Below are positions 60,720-64,000 of a stretch of DNA of 64,000 nucleotides, in pieces. This stretch comes from Massilia sp. METH4 (lineage in GTDB: Bacteria > Pseudomonadota > Gammaproteobacteria > Burkholderiales > Burkholderiaceae_D): assembly GCF_037094685.1 (NCBI RefSeq), contig NZ_CP146614.1:4154001-4218000 (forward strand), in the 5' to 3' direction. Under the pieces are notes generated by a model, which worked only from the letters and a program-made list of their open reading frames with translations, made no database searches and had not been told where the DNA came from. Every line of letters begins with the position of its first letter. Position 1 is the first letter of the stretch. Both the position numbers and the translations under genes were made by a program.

Positions 60720-61682
60720 GTGGCAGAGAAAAAGTTCGCATCGCAGGCCGACCTGGAAGAAAAGAAAACCAGCTTCATTAAGCTTTCCGATAACGCTTAC
60801 GCGTACACGGCTGAGGGCGATCCCAATTCGGGTGTCATCATCGGTGACGACAGCGTCATGGTGATCGACACGACTGCCACGCCCGTGATGGCGCAGGCCC
60901 TGATCAAACACATCCGAAGCGTGACGGACCTGCCGATCAAGTACGTGGTGCTGACGCACTACCACGCCGTGCGCGTGCTGGGTGCCTCGGCGTATTTCGC
61001 GGAAGGCGCCGAGCAGGTGATTGCCTCGCGCGGTACCTACGAAATGATCGTCGAGCGTGGCGAGCACGACATGAAATCCGAGATCGAGCGTTTCCCGCGC
61101 CTATTCGCTGGGGTGGAATCTGTGCCGGGCCTGACATGGCCCACGATGGTGTTCGATAACGAAATGTCGATCTTCATGGGCAAGCTGGAAGTGCAGCTGG
61201 CGCACGTGGGCATGGGCCATACGAAGGGCGACACTATCGCCTATATCCCGTCGCAGAAGATCTGCTTCTCGGGCGACCTGGTCGAGGCGGATGCCGCCGC
61301 CTACACGGGCGACGCCCAGCTGGAAGAATGGCCCACCACGCTGGAAATCCTGCGTGCAATGAACTTCGACAAGCTCGTTCCCGGCCGTGGCCCGGCGCTG
61401 CTGAATCCCACGGAAGTCAATGCAGGCATCGACTACACGAAGGATTTCGTCACCACCCTGCTGCAGAGCGCCAGGGAAGCGGTGTCTGACAAGCTGGACC
61501 TGAAAGCCGCGATGGCGCACGTGCGCTCCAAGATGGATCCGAAGTTTGCCCACGTGTTCATCTACGAACACTGCCTGCCCTTCGACGTCACGCGCGCATA
61601 CGACGAGGCAAGCGGCATCAAGCACCCGCGCATCTGGACCGCCGAGCGCGACAAGGAAATGTGGCATTCGCTGCAAGCCTGA
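60720..61682 (+). CDS. Variant MBL-fold hydrolase
   Basis: This is a 320-residue metallo-beta-lactamase-fold protein. The metal motif usually HxHxDH reads THYHAVRVLG, so the Asp and third His are Val and Arg. His near 152 (VGMGHTKGDT) and Asp in SGDLVEAD are kept. The second metal site should be lost, leaving at most one metal. The GTG start follows GAGGAG. It precedes an FAD hydroxylase by 13 bases and probably acts in the same pathway, perhaps on an ester or lactone. Confidence 0.87.
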   Translation: MAEKKFASQADLEEKKTSFIKLSDNAYAYTAEGDPNSGVIIGDDSVMVIDTTATPVMAQALIKHIRSVTDLPIKYVVLTHYHAVRVLGASAYFAEGAEQVIASRGTYEMIVERGEHDMKSEIERFPRLFAGVESVPGLTWPTMVFDNEMSIFMGKLEVQLAHVGMGHTKGDTIAYIPSQKICFSGDLVEADAAAYTGDAQLEEWPTTLEILRAMNFDKLVPGRGPALLNPTEVNAGIDYTKDFVTTLLQSAREAVSDKLDLKAAMAHVRSKMDPKFAHVFIYEHCLPFDVTRAYDEASGIKHPRIWTAERDKEMWHSLQA

Positions 61683-61695
61683 CGGACGAGGTGAA

Positions 61696-63360
61696 ATGAT
61701 GGAGACCGACTTCCAGCAGCGCGTATTCGAATACCGGCCGCGCGAGGATAACGACGAGGGCATCCACCCCGTCGTGGTGGTGGGTGCCGGCCCGATCGGC
61801 CTGGCCACAGCGATCGATCTGGCCAGGCAGCAGATTCCCGTGATCCTGCTCGACGACGACAACCGCCTGTCGAACGGTTCACGGGCAATCTGCTTCGCCA
61901 AGCGCACGCTCGAGATCTTCGACCGGCTCGGTTGCGGCGACTCCATGGTGAAGAAGGGGGTAAGCTGGAACGTTGGCCGGGTGTTCATGGGTAACGAACA
62001 GATATATAGCTTCGACCTTTTGCCGGAGCAGGGGCACGAACGCCCGGCGTTCATCAACCTGCAGCAGTATTATGTGGAAGGCTATCTGCAGGAGCGTGCC
62101 CAGAAACTGCCGTCCCTGGACCTGCGCTGGAGCAGCAGGGTGACGGGTCTTACCCAGAATGCCGACGGCGTGACCCTGACCGTATCCGCGCCTGACCGCG
62201 AGTATGCGCTGCGTGCGCAATACGTGGTGGCGGCCGATGGCGGCCGCAGCGCCATCCGCGGCTTCCTCGGCCTCGAAAGCAAGGGACGCGTGTTCCAGGA
62301 CCGTTTCCTGATCGCCGACGTGAAGATGACGGCCGAGTTCCCGTCGGAGCGCTGGTTCTGGTTCGATCCGCCGTTCCACCGTGGTCAATCGGTGCTGCTG
62401 CACCGCCAGCCCGACGATGTGTGGCGCATCGACTTCCAGCTGGGCTGGGATGCCGACCCGGTTGCCGAGCGCGCGCCCGAGCGCGTGATCCCACGCATCC
62501 AGGCCCTGCTCGGCAAGGAGGTCGACTTCACGCTGGAATGGGTCAGCATCTACACGTTCTGCTGCCTGCGTATGGACAAATTCCGCCATGGCCGCGTGCT
62601 GTTCGCCGGCGATTCGGCTCATGGTGTTTCGCCGTTCGGCGCCCGCGGCGCCAACAGCGGTGTACAGGATGCCGACAACCTGGCGTGGAAACTACGCTTA
62701 GTCCTGCAGGGTAAGGCGCCCGATGCGCTGCTCGACACGTATGGCAGCGAGCGCGAATACGCGGCCGACGAGAACATCCTGAACTCCACGCGAGCAACCG
62801 ACTTTATCACGCCCAAGAGCGCTGTGAGCCGGCTGTTCCGTGACGCGACGCTGCAACTGGCGCGCGACCATGCGTTTGCGCGCAAGATGGTCAACAGCGG
62901 ACGGCTTTCGCTGCCTTCGGTGTATAGCGATTCGCTGTTGAACACGCCCGACGTGCAACCATTCGCCACCGCGTTGCGTCCTGGCGCGCCGGCCGCCGAT
63001 GCCCCGGTTGCCATCGATGGCGCACCGGACTGGCTGCTGCGGCGGGTCGGCGACGACTTCACTGGCATCTACTTTGCTGGCAGCCACATCGACGCCGAGG
63101 TACTGCGCCGGTGCGCCTGCCTTGCCGAAGCGGACGTTCCGATGCGCACGCTGGTCGTGGTGGCACCGGGCACGTCTGCCGGACCGGGCATGCTGGCCGA
63201 TACCGAAGGTCTGGTGCGCCAGCGCTACGGGGCACAACCGGGCAGCTTCTACCTGCTGCGCCCCGACCAGCACGTATGCGCGCGCTGGCGTGAATTCGAT
63301 GAGACGGCTGTCCGCCAAGCCATTGCCCGAGCCACCTGCAACGTGAAGGAAACAGCATGA
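61696..63360 (+). CDS. FAD-dependent aromatic hydroxylase, second copy
   Basis: This is a 554-residue flavoprotein monooxygenase of the PheA/MhpA type. FAD fold VVVVGAGPIGLATAIDLARQ lies near residues 25-44, then GSRAICFAKRTLEIFDRLG, YVVAADGGRSAIR and LFAGDSAHGVSPFGARGANS. The C-terminal thioredoxin-like domain is present. It aligns with the 44177 protein along its length. GAGGTGAA precedes tandem ATGs at 61696 and 61699. The stop overlaps the DUF2783 gene. Confidence 0.9.
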   Translation: MMETDFQQRVFEYRPREDNDEGIHPVVVVGAGPIGLATAIDLARQQIPVILLDDDNRLSNGSRAICFAKRTLEIFDRLGCGDSMVKKGVSWNVGRVFMGNEQIYSFDLLPEQGHERPAFINLQQYYVEGYLQERAQKLPSLDLRWSSRVTGLTQNADGVTLTVSAPDREYALRAQYVVAADGGRSAIRGFLGLESKGRVFQDRFLIADVKMTAEFPSERWFWFDPPFHRGQSVLLHRQPDDVWRIDFQLGWDADPVAERAPERVIPRIQALLGKEVDFTLEWVSIYTFCCLRMDKFRHGRVLFAGDSAHGVSPFGARGANSGVQDADNLAWKLRLVLQGKAPDALLDTYGSEREYAADENILNSTRATDFITPKSAVSRLFRDATLQLARDHAFARKMVNSGRLSLPSVYSDSLLNTPDVQPFATALRPGAPAADAPVAIDGAPDWLLRRVGDDFTGIYFAGSHIDAEVLRRCACLAEADVPMRTLVVVAPGTSAGPGMLADTEGLVRQRYGAQPGSFYLLRPDQHVCARWREFDETAVRQAIARATCNVKETA

Positions 63361-63569
63361 ACTCGCGTCTGAACCTCGACAGCAACCTGGCCGCGCCGGA
63401 TGACTTCTACGAAGCGCTGATCGACGCCCACCAGGAACTCGATGACGAGCAAAGCAAGATGTTGAATGCGCAACTGGTCCTGCTGCTGTCGAACCACATC
63501 GGCAACCTGGCGGTCTTGCTGGAAGCCCTTGCAATCGCGCGGGCAAACGCCGGCGTACAACCACGTTGA
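63357..63569 (+). CDS. DUF2783-family small protein
   Basis: This 70-residue protein reads LAAPDDFYEALIDAHQEL and LNAQLVLLLSNHIGN, matching DUF2783 as remembered. It starts inside the hydroxylase stop (ATGA), so equimolar synthesis with the flavoprotein is likely. The function is unknown. A similar protein follows the other hydroxylase at 45890. Confidence 0.85.
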   Translation: MNSRLNLDSNLAAPDDFYEALIDAHQELDDEQSKMLNAQLVLLLSNHIGNLAVLLEALAIARANAGVQPR

Positions 63570-63680
63570 AACAAGGGGCGCAGTACGCAGCCCGGGCATG
63601 CTCTCTTAGAAGTTATGCTATTTACTCGCGCGCCCATCTGCCCATCAATCCGCCGTGGAAGCTCTGGCGAAGTCGGTATC

Positions 63681-64000
63681 ATGTACAGTTCCATTATCAC
63701 TACCGCACAGGCAGCGAAGCTCCTCGGAGTGTCGCCTAGAACGGCCCAACTGTGGATAGAAAGCGGGGAAATCCCGTCGTGGAAGACCCCGGGCGGCCAT
63801 CGTCGCGTGTTCCTGTCCGACGTGCTGTCGTTGCTGGCCTGCGTCGACCCTGGACAGCCGGCACCTCCAGTAGTCTGCGTCCTTGCCGACGAACGTCGCC
63901 ATGCAATGTGGACCGGTGCATTGAAGCGCCTCCGCGTCGGTAGCATCGCCTGTTTCGACGACCCTATCGCCGCAGCAGTGGCAATGGGCGCAGCAGTGCC
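63681..64000 (+). CDS. Excisionase-type helix-turn-helix protein, cut by the window edge
   Basis: The frame from ATG 63681 stays open for 106 codons to the edge. It begins MYSSIITTAQAAKLLGVSP, with the MerR/excisionase helix-turn-helix AAKLLGVSPRTAQLWIESG and the wing TPGGHRRVF (about 8-45). The part that follows (VVCVLADERRH) starts a second domain resembling a regulatory alpha/beta fold. It is probably a DNA-binding regulator rather than a phage excisionase, since it is longer. Confidence 0.8.
   Translation, partial: MYSSIITTAQAAKLLGVSPRTAQLWIESGEIPSWKTPGGHRRVFLSDVLSLLACVDPGQPAPPVVCVLADERRHAMWTGALKRLRVGSIACFDDPIAAAVAMGAAV

Overview
The window looks like a chromosomal segment of a high-GC betaproteobacterium, most likely Oxalobacteraceae (Massilia/Pseudoduganella/Duganella group). 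This is inferred from the gene styles, the house-keeping order ppi - cysS - alkA-like - accA - tilS - lysC - tRNA-Ser, and GTGTCTGACAC-type palindromic repeats between accA and tilS. No rRNA, CRISPR array or intact transposase is visible.

Layout. (1) 1-7430: house-keeping block (peptidyl-prolyl isomerase, cysS, a DNA glycosylase, accA, tilS, lysC) ending in tRNA-Ser(GCU) and its terminator. (2) 7430-10630: accessory scar behind the tRNA, with a nuclease-like orphan, a decayed IS66 transposase, a HEPN-like protein, a small HTH gene broken by two in-frame stops, and a small orphan gene. (3) 10787-20096: AraC regulator and a tryptophan-tryptophylquinone amine dehydrogenase operon (large subunit, AauE, AauD, small subunit, two cytochromes c, aldehyde dehydrogenase), a putative porin, and a zinc dehydrogenase of the formaldehyde dehydrogenase type. 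(4) 20333-28406: complete meta-cleavage pathway for homoprotocatechuate (hpaG1 G2 E D F H I, a succinate-semialdehyde-type dehydrogenase, hpaR). Regions 3 and 4 together read as an aromatic amine (tyramine/dopamine-like) to central metabolism island. (5) 28437-38484: LuxR-type regulator with an upstream coupled 41-codon ORF, a broken TonB receptor, a two-component system whose kinase has lost its phospho-acceptor His, a bicupin, a PQQ-dependent membrane dehydrogenase, a major-royal-jelly-type protein and a porin. (6) 38808-46117: cupin, LysR, and a tightly coupled operon VOC - alpha/beta hydrolase - aconitase-type LeuC/LeuD - FAD hydroxylase - small DUF2783-like protein, of unknown substrate. 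(7) 58648 down to 46163, all on the minus strand: Liv-type ABC importer (with a LivM-LivG fusion), porin, VanB-type reductase, two Rieske oxygenases, a second copy of the cupin and an intact copy of the two-component system. (8) 59128-64000: pseudogene debris (molybdopterin oxidoreductase, third kinase copy), LysR, a variant MBL-fold protein, a second FAD hydroxylase with its DUF2783 partner, and the start of an excisionase-type HTH gene.

How it works together. The strongest link is regulatory: the decamer TAATATGTTA (or a one-base variant) lies in the hpaG1 promoter, upstream of hpaR, and twice, 20 bp apart, in the promoter of the distant Liv-type transporter operon. This suggests the MarR-family HpaR controls both the ring-cleavage pathway and a substrate importer more than 30 kb away. 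Paralogous pairs (two-component systems, cupins, FAD hydroxylase + DUF2783, porins) suggest the island grew by duplication, with some copies now decaying. All functional names come from reading the sequence and remembered family features; no database search was run.
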